The position numbers were made by a program, and so were the translations under genes. Positions 34,759 through 47,312 of a DNA stretch of 64,000 nucleotides are shown here, piece after piece; position 1 is the first letter of the stretch, and the number at the start of each line of letters is the position of its first letter. Source of the stretch: Pterois miles (Eukaryota; Chordata; Actinopteri; Perciformes; Scorpaenidae); assembly GCA_947000775.1 (NCBI GenBank), contig CAMQGK010000567.1, forward strand, positions 16,135,501 through 16,199,500, written 5' to 3'. The notes below the pieces were generated by a model, which ran no database searches, was not told the origin of the DNA, and worked only from the letters and a program-made list of their open reading frames with translations.

Positions 34759-36375
34759 GCACAGACAGACAAAAGAGACAGTCAGACAGACAGGAAGAGA
34801 TTGAGCGAAAGAGTTGGGGGGTGGGGGGTGTGAGTGTGTGTTAAAAGCTGGAATGCTTTCTAGTTTTCCTAATTCTCTCCATCATCACGGACACCTCTGC
34901 TTCGTATTCATCAGCCAAGACATCCAGGCTCTGTAGCCGAGCCTGGATGCAAAGCTCCTGAGGACACACTGAGGGGGGCCGGGTGGGAGGAGTGGGACGT
35001 GGGGTGGAGATGGAGGCAAGCTGGTTTTTCTACACTCCTCGCCACAATGTGTCAGAAGCTCCTCGCTTTCAGTGTCCCTCCTCTTCAGCCCTGCTCCATT
35101 GCACAGAAATACCAACAACAAAAATGAAAACCCTGCAAAAGTGGATGACCTCACCTCTTCTCTCCACGGCGGCAACAGTCGGCTGTGCCATCAGTGGACT
35201 CGATTGACTGAAACTCGTAGTGTTGTTCTGTGCAATTTTACCTTAGAGTGTTTTTACTTTGTAGACATGCATAATATTCTACACAGATGAGATTTAAAAA
35301 AAAAAAAGAATATATTTGTCCCTTGTGAAGATATCCTGTTTGACTGAGAGAACGGCTTTGTGAGATGTTATTTGTGATGCAGCGCAGACATCTAACAGCT
35401 GGAAAAGAAATCTTTACGACTGCTAGTATTTCATGGCAGTGGGTGTTTTTCTTCATCGCTGGGTACAGCAAGGTAACTATATAATGTTCATGTGGAGAAT
35501 AATAATACATTCTGCACTGTACCTCCTGAAAACGAAACATCTCATATAGACCTACTACGATCCACCTCACACTGTCGGCACACACACAACGATGTCCCGC
35601 TGCTGCTCAGATTAAAAGTTCAAATCGTCTCCTAGATGTTCTAGTTTTATGTAGACGCTCTACTCAGCACCACCAGCCACGCGCTGACGCAAACATCTTC
35701 AGATTCAGAGGTAATCTAGTTGAAGAGTTTCTTCTTCTTTGCTGTGTTGACCTCTGAGTCTTCTTACGCTGTAAAAAAAAAAAAAAAAGAAAAGTGGCTT
35801 CTGAAGTGAAGGATGAAGGGGGAGAAAGTCATAAAGATGGAGAGGGAAGTGAGTGAGATGGTGGGGAAGCAGAGGGGGCGTTCAAGCACAGTAACAGTGA
35901 GTGGGCGATTTTTTCTGTTCCAGTGTCTCTGAGCTTCACTGGATGTCATCCATTCATTAGCTGCATACTCACTGACACACAGGCATTATGGTAATATTTA
36001 CTCAACATGGCGGCCTGACAGCTTGCTTGAGAACGAAACTGACTGGGTGAGTGACTTGGGTCAATCATGACTGCACGTTTGTGTGTGCGTGTGCACGTGC
36101 GGGAGTGTCTGTGCATATCAGTGTGTCTGCATTTTAGCATGTGCCGTGCCATCGTTCTTTTCCAGAGTTATTCTGTGCTACAGCCAATGACGGATATTTT
36201 CCTCAGCAGCCAATGAGATTGTGCTCTGTAGGTTGGGGAGCCTCTATACAGCAGATATGATGAGAAGAACAAACAGCTTGTAAATGAAATCTATGACATG
36301 TTTGTCTATCTTATCTTTTGAAATTGTTGAATACATTTAAATAATAAATGGGATTTTTTGAGTGACTTGTCTCAG
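34759..36375 (+). other. c1ql1: Predicted 3' UTR of c1ql1
   Basis: No open frame of note follows the stop. The first strong polyadenylation signal is AATAAA at 36343-36348, followed by a T-rich and TG-containing stretch (GGGATTTTTTGAGTGACTTG), giving a 3' UTR of about 1.6 kb. An earlier ATTAAA at 35611-35616 is a weaker alternative. The end point is an estimate. Confidence 0.5.
36343..36348 (+). terminator. Polyadenylation signal AATAAA
   Basis: Canonical hexamer in an AT-rich context with a T-rich downstream element, 1.58 kb after the stop codon. Confidence 0.5.
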
Positions 36376-38052
36376 GAGAATTCTTGTATCCCAAATACTC
36401 TAATTAGGGAAAATGAGGGATCTCATTTTGCTCTGTGAGACTAAACTGCAGCGCAAACAACATGACTGGAGGTGTGTTTCCTCTGTTTAAAGTAAGAGTT
36501 TTAACATTGGCCTGTCAGTGCAAACCAAAAAAAATCAGCAAGTCCCCTATTTCTCTTTTCTCTTAAAAGCAAAAGTATATTTAGGGAGATGGGTGTCGAG
36601 GGAAAGATGTTTGTGTTTATGCTGCTAAAGTGATCCTGCAGAGCTTCTCTCCATCTGCAAAGGTGCGCTCGGAGATAAAGACCCTCCAACTTTAGCAACA
36701 TCCACTGGTGGAGTAAAATGCCGTTCTTGAATGCTGATGAGTCCTCAAGGAAATGCACGCTATTCCTCAATCGGCAATCACGGCATCTTTTCACAGATTC
36801 TCATCAACAGAGGCATGATATACCCAGCGAGGAAGCGTGGACGGAGGAGAAAAAGACATGAGGGGAGGAAAGATAGAGTGAGATAGAAGAGGAGTGGAAT
36901 ATGGCTTGACAAAGACAGATGGAGACGCGAGAGAAAAGAGTAGGCCACGGAGAGAAGTAATGGGGAAGGGATAGATAGGGAGGGAGAGGGTAAAGAGAAA
37001 TATAAAGAAGACAGACAGAGGGAGATGGGCGCTGGTGCTGATTTGGGGAGGAGAGGGAGGGGGCTGGATTGTTTTCAGGGTAGAGTGATTCCCTGTCGGG
37101 GCTGTGTGAGGTGTCAGGAGAGATTAGCCGGTGTGAAGCTGGAGGAGAAAGCTTGAGATAGCCTGGATTGGACAAGTGTCAAGGACTGGACATTCCTCAG
37201 ATCTGGCAGGAATGGGATGTGACACTGGCTGCTATGTTGGTCCGTACTACTCTGCTCTTAAGGGAGCCAGTCACCCCTCTCAGTATCATCTTATCCATTT
37301 CCCTCTAGCATTATAACAAGCTAATGCACGCTGGTGGAAATGAGAACTTCTTGCACTAACATCTGTAAATCGTTTCCACAGTCATTTCAGAGACATTATT
37401 ACTAAAAACATGACCCATCCCTGAAAAGAAGCATCCACCAGCTGCGTTTTAGTGTTCGACACCAGGTCAGATTCTATTTGAAATGCTCTGCTTTACACAA
37501 AACGGCACGCAGTGGGAAGTGGCTGCTCTTCACCGCAAATGGACTTGAAGCTGTCAGCGCTTCTTGCAAATACAGATGGTGAATGAAGTAAAGGGGCAAA
37601 AGGAAAATTGATTTCCTGTTCAACCAACCTCAAAAAAAGCATCCCCTTTGAAAAAAGGGAGCAACATGGAAAAAGTGGGTCTCGTATTGTCGCAGCTCGG
37701 CTCTTAGAATAAAGAATAATAGAGTGTGTGTGTGCCCAAAATAACCAGAAACCAACTATGATGTGTGTGTGTAGAGAGGGGTTCTTTATTGGCCTGAATG
37801 CTGACCCAGTCTTACAAGTTTATGAGTTGACATTACTTTTTCATGCGGTACAGCCCCCCTTGCTACCACTGCGTGGCAAAACAAACTCCCCATGGATGCA
37901 ATGAGAAAAACACATGACACCAGAATGGATAATGATCTGCATGAGACTGCAAGTGGTCTGTAGACATTGTGGACATTGAAAAGCCTGCACACTCATACTT
38001 GGATGGAAGGACAGAATGGTTTCACTAAGATAGGGTGATCCATTTGTTTCCG
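36376..38052. other. Intergenic DNA with a purine-rich stretch
   Basis: The part 36832-37135 is rich in GGAGGAGA-type sequence on the + strand. Open frames across it on the minus strand are compositional. No gene was recognised. Confidence 0.5.
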
Positions 38053-38768
38053 CAGTCTAGCCCTTTTCCCACCGGGCGAAAATCCCACTAACACCCACTA
38101 ACATCTGGTTTTTGTCTTTAGTGCTAAATTTCACACTAATTTTGGCTACCGTATGTACTTAAGTGAATATATAATAAATAAAATTAACAGGAATGTAGAT
38201 AGCTATTATAATTTATTATCATATTAAACATAAAATCAATATGCTCTCCTCAAAGCCACCAGACTCCAGTCAGACATTTACCTCACTAATCAGCAAAACA
38301 CACTATAAAAATAAATAAAACTCATCAAACCATCTTGATTGGTCTTTCCACTATTTCAACAACCAGCAATTCCGGTTTGGTTGAAATAAACCCTTACTGC
38401 TCCGAGTTAATTGTAAAAAGAAACAGCCCTTCTATGAGCTCCTAAAAGCCACCAGACTCCATTGACAGAAACAGTGATTTAACCTTGCTGACCGTCATAA
38501 AACACATTACATTCAAACTTGACAGAAACAAAATAAAACTCACCAAAATCCATCCCTGTTAGTGTTTCTACCGTTCCAACAATCACCAACTCTGCTTTGA
38601 GTTTGAGAGAGAGACCGAAGAAGTGACAGATATAAAAAAGAAGTAACCACCGTAACATGTTAACATACTAACCCAGTTTGTGTTTGGTGTGTTCACGGCG
38701 TTGAACATGACATACCAGTAAAACAACAGAAAGGCATACTTGTGTACTGGTGGCGGGAAAAGAGTCTA
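38053..38768. mobile_element. Inverted-repeat element with a duplicated internal unit
   Basis: The left end AGCCCTTTTCCCACC and the right end GGTGGCGGGAAAAGAGTCT are imperfect inverted repeats. Inside are two diverged direct copies of a unit of about 160-175 bases, starting near 38243 and 38434. Both contain AAAGCCACCAGACTCCA, ATAAAACTCA and a TTTCNAC-TTTCAACAA-like end. No transposase frame is present. Confidence 0.7.
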
Positions 38769-39249
38769 TTGCCTATTTTACTTTGTCCTGTGTTTAAATT
38801 CTCTCTAAATCTGCTCTCTAAAAGAGCTCCTTAACATATCAGCAGTGTTTTTCCTCTGTATGCACCTGGCAGATGTTGAACCTTTGCTTGTTTACCATTC
38901 AAGAAAGCAGCGACTGGGGTGACTTCTGGGTTATTTATGTCACCTACATATCCTCATGGAAGAAAACTAGGTTCAGGTGTGTCAACTCTACACCTTTCAC
39001 TGATGTCACAAAGTGATGATTTAGTGTCTAAAAGCTACATTTACTGCTCAATATAGAGTATTTTAGATTACACACTACATGTTTGCCATGTTATTATAGT
39101 TAAATCAAGTCAAGTACGAGAAATAATCCTCTAAATCTGGGTCTCTCATTTGTTATGCTAATTAAATTAAGGTGTTGATTTATGTGATTTTGATAGTTAT
39201 ATTGAATTTTATTAAGCATCTTGTTAAAGATGCCTGTGTGGGCAAGAAA
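38769..39249. other. Intergenic DNA, nothing recognised
   Basis: No gene or repeat is supported. Confidence 0.5.
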
Positions 39250-39702
39250 AACAGCCATTCAGAGCTGCGGAGTCTCTAAAGTAGCTGTCAATCACTGTTT
39301 GTGAAGCTTGTGAACTCTGATCAAACTAACAGTGCTGATCAAATATGAATCAATATTCAGTTACTGTAGTGACTATTTCTCAACTCAAGTGTTTCCAGAA
39401 ACATCTTGGAGTTACTTTTTGCTCTGACCGGTGGGTGCTTGCATTTGGCTTGACTATTTCCAACATGGCGGCCGAGTCACAAACCTTTTTCATTCATTCA
39501 CACAGGATATATACAGAGTACTTACTGTGACTACAAGGTGTTTCTGAAAACATCTGAGGTGAGAAATAGGCATTAGAGTAACAGAGTCTTGATTCATATT
39601 TGATCAGTACTGCCTATTTACTGTTTGATCAGAGTTTGCAAGCTTCGCCAGAAGTGACTGGCAGCTGCTTTAGATACTCCTCAGCTCTGATTGGCTGTTT
39701 GT
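39250..39702. mobile_element. Foldback element with about 165-base inverted arms
   Basis: Arm 1 (39250-39412) and arm 2 (39530-39702) are reverse complements over nearly their full length. For example GATCAAATATGAATCAATA in arm 1 matches TTGATTCATATTTGATC in arm 2, and CAGCCATTCAGAGCTG matches CAGCTCTGATTGGCTG. The spacer is about 117 bases and includes AACATGGCGGCCGAG. There is no coding region. Arm-like sequence recurs at about 51325-51450. Confidence 0.85.
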
Positions 39703-42417
39703 CTTCAGATGCAGCACTAAAAGGAGGCAGACAAACCTGATTATGTGTCTTGTACTACTGTGGGGATATGCAGACAATCTGAACAAATATGACCAACAGT
39801 TATTTTTATTAAAGTTGCTGACTGTTGTTTTAAGGTTTACAAAAGGTTTCCAGTGATAACTTTTGAATTGCATGAACTCTACATGTAGCTCCATCATTTT
39901 CTTTCTATGTTCAAGCCTGACCTTTTCCCTCTCACTCTCTTTTTTTCACCTATTTTCTTTTCTCCTTATCGTGTCCTGCCTTTAACCTGGTATGACAAAC
40001 ACAAAGGTTAGAAAAGCAGACAGCTGTTAGCGGACCGGCCTCGTCCAGCTGCCCCAGAGCCTCTCCTATACGCACACACACATAAACGTATACACACAGA
40101 CACCTCTGCATGATAGCGCAGTCACACATTAACACTGTCAACCTTGCTCTGTTTGCTCCTATGACTCGCACATGATTCCCTTTGTCAGTTTGGGTAGCGG
40201 CCGAGGAGGAAGCCTTTCCCAGTTGTCCCTGGATGGTCTGAAGCTGCCAGGCCAGGTGTACTCCGCAGTCACTCCCTGCGCCGGGGGAGGCGGCCGAGCT
40301 GAACGCCCAGGCTCTTATCTGCAGGCTCGCCCTCGGACCGTGTGACACCACGACCCCCAACTAGTCGCTCCAATGCCTTGTATACACTCCTATAACACTG
40401 CAACAACATATTCTTCGCCACAATAGAGCGAAAGTTAACTCGCAGAACTTCAGACACCTCTGACCCTCATTCTTTTTTCTGACTTTAACTCGCCACAACT
40501 GCTGTGTTGCGCTCTAAACCCCTTGTACTTTTGTTCTTTGTAAATGTCTGATCGCGGCCTGCGCTGGCCCTGACACGCTGCAGGCAGAAACAGACAGGAT
40601 GCAATGCGGTAAATGTTTCTCTCATTCTCCATCTCCTCCTCCTTCACAGTGAAAACACCATGCTATCCTCACATGTTGTAGTGCCGCATCTCCAGAGAAC
40701 TCACTGTAAAGAGAGATAAAAAAGCACAAACAAACATCCAACATGCTTTTTTTTTCCCTTCAGCAGGCTGAGTGCATTAGTGACCTTTTAAAGTGCTGCC
40801 TCCCTTGCGCTTTGCACACACCCCAAAGAAGAACAAACTACTAATAGGGCTAAAAAGCTGACACACTTTAAACAAAGATCAAACCATTTCTTGGCTGTGA
40901 GGCAGCGCTTGCTACATTAATGGTATTCAATTATGTAGCCAAGACAAACAAACATCTTTGTAGGCAAACAGCAGCAAAAGTTTGTGTAGAATGAGCACCA
41001 CAAATATGTAAAAATACTGTTCTGCTTTTAATATACAGTATTAAGTGCTACGGTCACTTGCTCTATAATTTTGATAAGGTTGTAGATCTATTCCATCACC
41101 TAAAACAACATCCAAGACTTCACCTGCTTCACAGTTCACTTCTCATACAAATGGGAAGTAAAAGGATGCTGAGGACACAACAGCAATGAGGAGAGATGAA
41201 GACACTGAATACAGTATGAAACAGTTTAAATGTACTGTTTGGTTCAAGGAAAAGACAGGGTTGCAGAGTGCATTCGAAATGGGCAACTTGCAGAAATGTA
41301 AGTATTTGTTTTTCTTCATCTACAAAATGACCTCTATTGGTTAGAATCGTGGGAGGCAGTTTGCTCACACCATATGACTCTAATTGCAACGAATCTGTAT
41401 GTGTGCGCGTGTGTGCGGAGTGCAGTGGTGTTTGCGTGAGCGGACATCAGACAGAGCTACAGGGCCTGCGGCACTGCGGCGAGGTGGATAAGGTCAGAAT
41501 TGCAGAAGGCAGATGTCAAAGAGGAGATATTACCCTCCACATTACTCCCACTCAGCCAGGATAGGCCATTACACGGTGTATTTCAGACATTAGCATGCAG
41601 ATAAAATAAATATTGACAAGTAAGAGAAGCAGTCACCTTCGCTGGCGAATTAAGATATTGTGAATAATACACAAACACTTTCCAAGATGTCTGAGGGAGA
41701 CAGTGCAACCGGAAAACACGTAATCATGCCAAACTTCTGATGAAATATAAAAGCCACCAGATTCTTGCATAACTTCTGAGCAGTCTGCTTGTACTGAGTA
41801 ATAGCTCCCCAAATTTAGCTCAGTTCGCTCTCTCCTGCTGCTTCTCGCAGCCTGATGGATGTGTGGCATGCTAGTCATGCCGCCTTGTGTCACCTGTGTT
41901 GCGCTCGCTCCGGGCAGGGAGGCAGGGAGAGAGCCATGGGAGGTCTGGAGGAGGCCAGAGAGGGGGAGAAATAGACATCTGTGATTAACACATACAGACA
42001 CGTGTCAGTGTGGAGCATTCACTGTGAGGCGCGCTGGGAGACGCTCACACACAACCTGCTCCCGACAGCACAAGTTTGCCTAAATAAAGACACGGATAAG
42101 AAGAGGAAGCTGCGATGAGCCCGTACGTGATCTCTTGCACGACATGAGGAGAAATTAACTAATAGATAGAAAATACATTTCAGGCTGAAGCGAAAGGCAT
42201 GCAGCTGTCTGCACAGGTGGATGGGCACAAACATTCGCTCACGCACAGCCACATGCCTACATGCATCTCACACCTCCCTTTGTGCTATAATAATGAATTG
42301 TTTGTAGTGTTATTTAGAGGCGTGAAAGGACCTCTGGAGACGAGCCAGTTTAGGGGTTTGGGGGTTTGGAACGACAATTACATTATTCTTTACTAATACC
42401 ATATGTTCAGATTACAC
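39703..42417. other. Intergenic DNA, nothing recognised
   Basis: Several minus-strand frames of 60-136 codons lie here (for example 39950-40360) but none shows a known domain or splice context. No RNA gene was recognised. Confidence 0.5.
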
Positions 42418-42418
42418 A

Positions 42419-42439
42419 CCCCCCCCCCCCCCCCCCCCC
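42419..42439. repeat. Poly-C run (21 bases)
   Basis: An uninterrupted C run, preceded by ACACA. The length is prone to sequencing error. Confidence 0.9.
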
Positions 42440-43012
42440 GTTAACGAGTTAATCGCTGAGATCAGGTCAGATGAGCATCATTGTTTTAGACAAACCCTAT
42501 TTCTAAGTGAAAATGACAGCAAATGGTGAAACTATTGCCCAAACTGTATGTTGTAAACATCCATCTATCACCCACATTTCATTCACTTTTGGTTTGACTT
42601 TCCAAATAAAGTGGTCTCTGGCCACAGAGCTGGCTTGTTCACCTGTCTGCTCATCTGATCACTCATGTTTCTTGCCCTGTAGGACCATGTTGTCATGATG
42701 TTCCAGACCGCAGATCTTTATTCTTGCTTATTATTATTTAACAGATGTTTATTACTGATCATATATAGATGTGATATGATTTATTGTATGGCCAAACATG
42801 GTTAAACCCTGTAAAATATGAACAAATACATTTTTGATCTCTGCTTAAACAAGCTGATTTTTTTCTGGGCTAATAAATTACGGCATCAGATTTTTGCATA
42901 GACTGGTGTATTCTGCAATACCCAGTCCCGAATTTTAGGCAGTATTGAACGTATTTCCCATCGGTATTGGTATCCGACAACTCTATAAATTACATAACCA
43001 GAATCCTTAACT
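42440..43012. other. Intergenic DNA with a repeat-like fragment
   Basis: The segment 42890-43000 (TTAGGCAGTATTGAACG, CATCGGTATTGGTATC) looks like a fragment of a teleost repeat with GGTATCGGTAT-type sequence. Otherwise nothing is recognised. Confidence 0.4.
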
Positions 43013-43640
43013 TAAACTATAGACTCAATATAAGAAGTGGACGTAGTCTTCATGACATCACCCATTAGTTTGTGGACTATGGTTTTGAAGCCTCTAGTTT
43101 GAAATTTTGGCCATCACCATCTTGGTTTTTGCAACCAGACGTGACTCAAGAGGGTGGAGCTAATTACAACCGAACACTGAATAAGACATTTATAGGTTAC
43201 CAAAATATTGCAGTTAACTTTCATGAGCTGAAAACATGCTGTGAAAGGGTAAAAGTTGTAAGGTGAAAAAAAAACCCAGACAACTCTCAGACTGGACACG
43301 CTGTGGTAGCGACCTGTCAATCACAAGGTAGCCACGCCCTAAAACATACTGCTTTATGGTCTATTTGACTCTAAATGGGACCATAATTCACTAAATGAAC
43401 ATCATGCGGTATTGAAGAAGACTTGAAACTCGTGATTGAGACCATAAACTCATGTTTACAATGTTTACTGAGATAATAAATCAAGTGAGAAGTAGGCTCA
43501 TTTTCTCATAGACTTCTATACAATAAGAGTTCTTTTTGCAACCAGAGGAGTCGCCCTCTGCTGGCTGTTAGAAATAATGCAAGTTTAAGGTACTTCTGCA
43601 TTGGCTGACTTTTTAGAACCAGACGCTAAACCTCACAAAC
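43013..43640 (+). repeat. Interspersed repeat family D, copy 4 (long)
   Basis: This copy runs from CTATAGACTCAATATAAG through CAAGAGGGTGGAGCTAATTA, CTGTCAATCACAAGGTAGCC and CTTTATGGTCTATTTGACTC to GTCGCCCTCTGCTGGCTG. It agrees with the copy at 30186-30760 throughout and keeps the 5' part better than that copy. It carries no coding region. Confidence 0.8.
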
Positions 43641-45489
43641 TCAAATTTACAATGCAAGAAATATAAGAGCTCACCTGTGCAAGAGGACAAGGTTGAATTG
43701 TTTTATAACTAGGGATAATCTAATTAGATGGGCTGCATTCACAGATACTGAACACAAGTACAATTGCAGAGGCAACAACAAATGTCCAGTGACATCTCCT
43801 CAACTGAATACATTAACCTGGAGATTGGCTGGGAATAAGACAACCTTTCAAATAGACAGACTAGATAATGAGCACCTGCAAGGTGAAGGAGACCACAGGG
43901 GAGGCAACAAAATAAACCAACAACAATACCCCTCACCTGTATCTGGCTTCCAACTTCCAGTGCTGATCCTGATGTAAACTTGAGTCGTTAAGAGGACGCT
44001 TTGAGGAGTCTTTGTCTCTGAGGACTTACACAAGCACAAATACACACACTCTCACACACACACTTAAGGGAATGGTTCCACGGAGAGATTCAGTGAGCCA
44101 TCTGCCAAATTAGGCCATGAGCCATGAGCCAACAACTTCACTGTTCTATTCAATTTTCAATTACTGGGCTTGAGGCTTAAGCACAAGGTCTGCATACACG
44201 CATATGAACACACATTAATAGAATAGTTTTTTTTTTCACATATGTAATCAATAAGAGATAAGATGAATCATGCAAGCATGGCTGAGTTATTCATAATGTT
44301 TCCATAATGGATAACATACATGGTACAACTACTTGTTTGGATTTACTTTTTGTACTTCAACACTTGGCATGAAGATGCAACAGCTTAAGTGAGAAATCAG
44401 CTCCTGAGGGGACAACTCACATGTCAACACTGATCTACATACATGAGCAAATAAACATAGAATAAATCATGTTCATTAACAAACACATAGAGACACCAAG
44501 AGAGGCTCCTAAGCCAGCAGCAGAGCTGCTTCTGTATCCAGTGCCAGCTACATCCCTTCCAAAATGTCAGAGGCGTACATAGCAGGGAGGGTGTGAGGTG
44601 ATAAACGCACCCGAATGAAAAATGTCAGAGTGTCACCCGTTTCCATGACAGCCAGCAAAGTTTGGCAAGGACTAGAGTGCTTCAGCCAAAGGCCAGCTTA
44701 TTTGCTACAGCTAATTGAGCTAAATATACAGACGTGTGCTATAAAAATGCTCCGTATTGATAAAAAAGCAGACAATAACACTCCTACATATCTTAATTAG
44801 ACTTTGCCAGTAACTATGATCATTCAATAAATATGAATCAGAAACACCAAACTAGGCAAACGGTCTAAAACGTATTTCAGAACCAGGGCGTTGGTGAGGA
44901 TTTGAGAGTTGTTCACAGAGTAACCTGAAGGAAGAGGGCAGACGGAAGGAGGTGAAAGCTATTTAAAGGACTATTTGGGGTCTCTGTGGACCTTCCTGTT
45001 GATCCGTCAACAGTGAGCCCACCCTAAGGCCGCAGTTACATGTAAAACCTTTTAGTGCAGCTTGGTTTGTCCAACTAAGGTCAAACAAAGCGGCACTATT
45101 GACACTGTAGCAAAGTTGTGACTGGTGCAGTTAGGTTCAGTTACATTGGATCCATCTATAATACCTCAAGCTAAGTGACCTGAAATATAAAAATACCTGT
45201 ATGATATAATCACAGGGTGTGTTCTGATCGCCTAGCAGTTCACTGTGAAGTGGACTACATAAGGTATTCAGCCATGTTAAGCAAGATTCCTGCTGTTCAG
45301 AGTAAAATGTTCAGTTCAAAGGGAACTGTGAACTGTGTAGGGAAGAAGTGAACAACGGCTCTTCACAAAATTACCCATCAGTCATTGCACCTCGCTGGAG
45401 CACTCACATAGGGCTACGTTAGCCGCTAATGTTAGCTGCTATAAGCACTCATGCCGCAGCTGTGGTTGTTTTCTGGAGACATCGCTGAT
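43641..45489. other. Intergenic DNA, nothing recognised
   Basis: No gene, RNA gene or repeat family is supported here. Confidence 0.5.
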
Positions 45490-45690
45490 CGCTGAGTACT
45501 GCTGAATACTGCTGAGTACTAGTGAATACTGCTGTGCACTGCTGAGTACTGCTGAGTATTGCTGATTACTGCTGAATACTGCTGAGTACTGCTGAATACT
45601 GCTGATTACTGCTGAATACTGCTGTGCACTACTGAGTACTGCTGAATACTGCTGATTACTCTGATTACTCTGATTACTGCTGAGCAATGC
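45490..45690. repeat. Minisatellite with 10-base unit
   Basis: About twenty imperfect copies of TACTGCTGAR, with variants TACTGCTGTG and TACTCTGAT near the right end. The minus-strand frame through it translates to a repeated Gln-Tyr-Ser-Ala-Val pattern and is an artefact. Confidence 0.9.
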
Positions 45691-45719
45691 TGAGCCCCCT
45701 GGTGGCAGGCTTTAGTATC

Positions 45720-46125
45720 GGTCATAAATGTGGCCTCCATGTTAGCTGATGGGACATGGGCCAAATTAAAACGTCAAAGTACACATCAAATACATTTTTC
45801 ACAAAGATGGTTCCTGTCATTTTAGACAGTTCTTATCACGTGTGGTCAGTTGGTAAATTTCCCCACTGTGGGACTAATAAAGGAATATCTTATCTTATCT
45901 TACTCTGAGTGAAGTACTCGCAGTCAGAGGTTCGGAAATTGTACGTGAGAGGAAATGTAACTTTAACTTTCCATAACCGTCACAAGTCTGTGTGATAGCA
46001 CATGCGTCAATTTGATCATAAATGTAGTTATGGTTAGTTGCTGTGTCTTTCTAGCCAAACAGCTACCGTGGTGATGACGTAGCAGCTGGGTGGCTCACGC
46101 TAACAAGCTGTGGCCGTGCTTGACC
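45720..46125 (+). mobile_element. Inverted-repeat element, family I, copy 2 (fragmentary)
   Basis: CATGTTAGCTGATGGGAC and TTGCTGTGTCTTTCTAGCC, followed by AAACAGCTACCGTGGTG and CTCACGCTAACAAGCTG, correspond to the interior of the element at 11176-11967. The terminal repeats are not visible. A retroposon tail (45855-45902) lies inside it and a Tc1 relic abuts its right side. Confidence 0.6.
45855..45902 (+). repeat. Retroposon 3'-tail fragment with (ATCTT)n end
   Basis: AAATTTCCCCACTGTGGGAC and TAATAAAGGAATATC, followed by repeats of TTATC, match the tail of the SINE at 60970-61290. The body is not recognisable upstream, so this may be a 5'-truncated retroposon. Confidence 0.6.
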
Positions 46126-46130
46126 CAATG

Positions 46131-46784
46131 TTGTGCAGCAAACTTTAACTGAGCTTCAACATGCTTTTTCATCAGCAATGGAGTCTTGCGTGGCGAGTGT
46201 GCATACAGGCCATGTTACTTGTTTTCTTTGAAACAATTGGACCTGCTAATTCCAGGTCTTTCTGAAGCGCTCCACGAGTGGTCCTTGGCTCTTGGACAAC
46301 TCTTCTGATAATCCTGTTCACTCCTCTGTCAGAAATCTTGTGAGGAGCACCTGGTCGTGGCCGGTTTATGGTGAAATAATTTCCACTTTAGAAATCCTTC
46401 TGTTTTGTAACAATAAGGTTGTGAAGGTCTTGAGAGAGCTCTTTGCTTTTGCCCATCATGAGATGTTACTTGCGTGACACCGTGGTAATGAGACACCTTT
46501 TTATAGGCCATCAGTTGGGACTGAGCCAGCTGATATTAATTTGCACTGACAGGATTGCTTTTTAATTACTGATAGATTTCAGCTGGCGTCTTGGCTTTCC
46601 ATGCCTTCTTGCACCTCCTCTGTGTTCACATTATTACACATAACTTAATCTATGGATATCTATGGTTTGATTTCTTTGCATGTGTGGACTGCATGGGTTG
46701 TTTCCAACATTTGCTGACAATTTCATATCGATAGCACCTTTAGAAATATATTTATATGTGTTCAATCCATATTTTACCTGCTGT
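46131..46784 (-). pseudogene. Tc1/mariner transposon relic, 5' half with N-terminal transposase
   Basis: On the minus strand the element starts at the right with its terminal repeat (TACAGCAGGTAAAATATGG near 46784). It then has a start codon at 46454-46456 followed by GKSKELSQDL, and later in-frame pieces TINRPRPGAP, RRVVQEPRTTRG and SPRKTPLLMKKHVEAQLKFA. These match the DNA-binding N-terminal half of fish Tc1 transposases. A stop codon after KQKDF and missing sequence in the second helix-turn-helix linker break the frame, and the catalytic DDE half is absent. It is dead and non-autonomous. It abuts family I copy 2 on its left side. Confidence 0.85.
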
Positions 46785-47312
46785 ATATTCATATACATGA
46801 ATATATTCTCTTCCAAAGCAAAAAGGAAAGCTCTCTTCTCATCTTCACCAGATTTGGTTTAATTTTTTTTTAATTGATCACTGTTTTCAAATAACTAATA
46901 AATTGCAGCCAAATGTACACAATACATGAACATATCAGCGTCTGAATTTTATTTATAATATCTTTATTTTTCCAAACAATAATTTGCACTTTGAAGTCAT
47001 AATTGGTAACCAGTGTTTTTCTGGTGTGAAGCAGCTGCTGACTGTGTTCCTGGAGGCGGATACAGGGCTAACAGTTGAATATTTATTATGGAAATATAAT
47101 AAATTACTAAACCTTGAGCTTGTCAACAGTTACAAATGTTATGTCATGTTCAGTGTGCTTAAAAGTGATATCACTTCTACAATCTGAAAGCACAAAGGCT
47201 TAATAAAAGTTTTGAAACGCTGAGCATCTGTTTGGGGAATTAATTTGCAGTTGTGTTTAAGGTTTCAGTTTTCAAACACAAGCTGTTTTGTGATTTAACT
47301 GTCGACACAGGT
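46785..47312. other. AT-rich intergenic DNA, nothing recognised
   Basis: No gene or repeat is supported. Confidence 0.5.

Noticed and set aside
34553..34804. An 83-codon + strand open frame rich in Thr
   Set aside because: It is a shifted frame over c1ql1 exon 2, whose correct frame matches the C1q domain.
45439..45687. An 82-codon minus-strand frame with Gln-Tyr-Ser-Ala repeats
   Set aside because: It is the translation of a 10-base minisatellite.
45490..45690. A CRISPR-like array of short repeats
   Set aside because: The repeats are contiguous 10-base units without unique spacers, in a vertebrate genome. It is a minisatellite.
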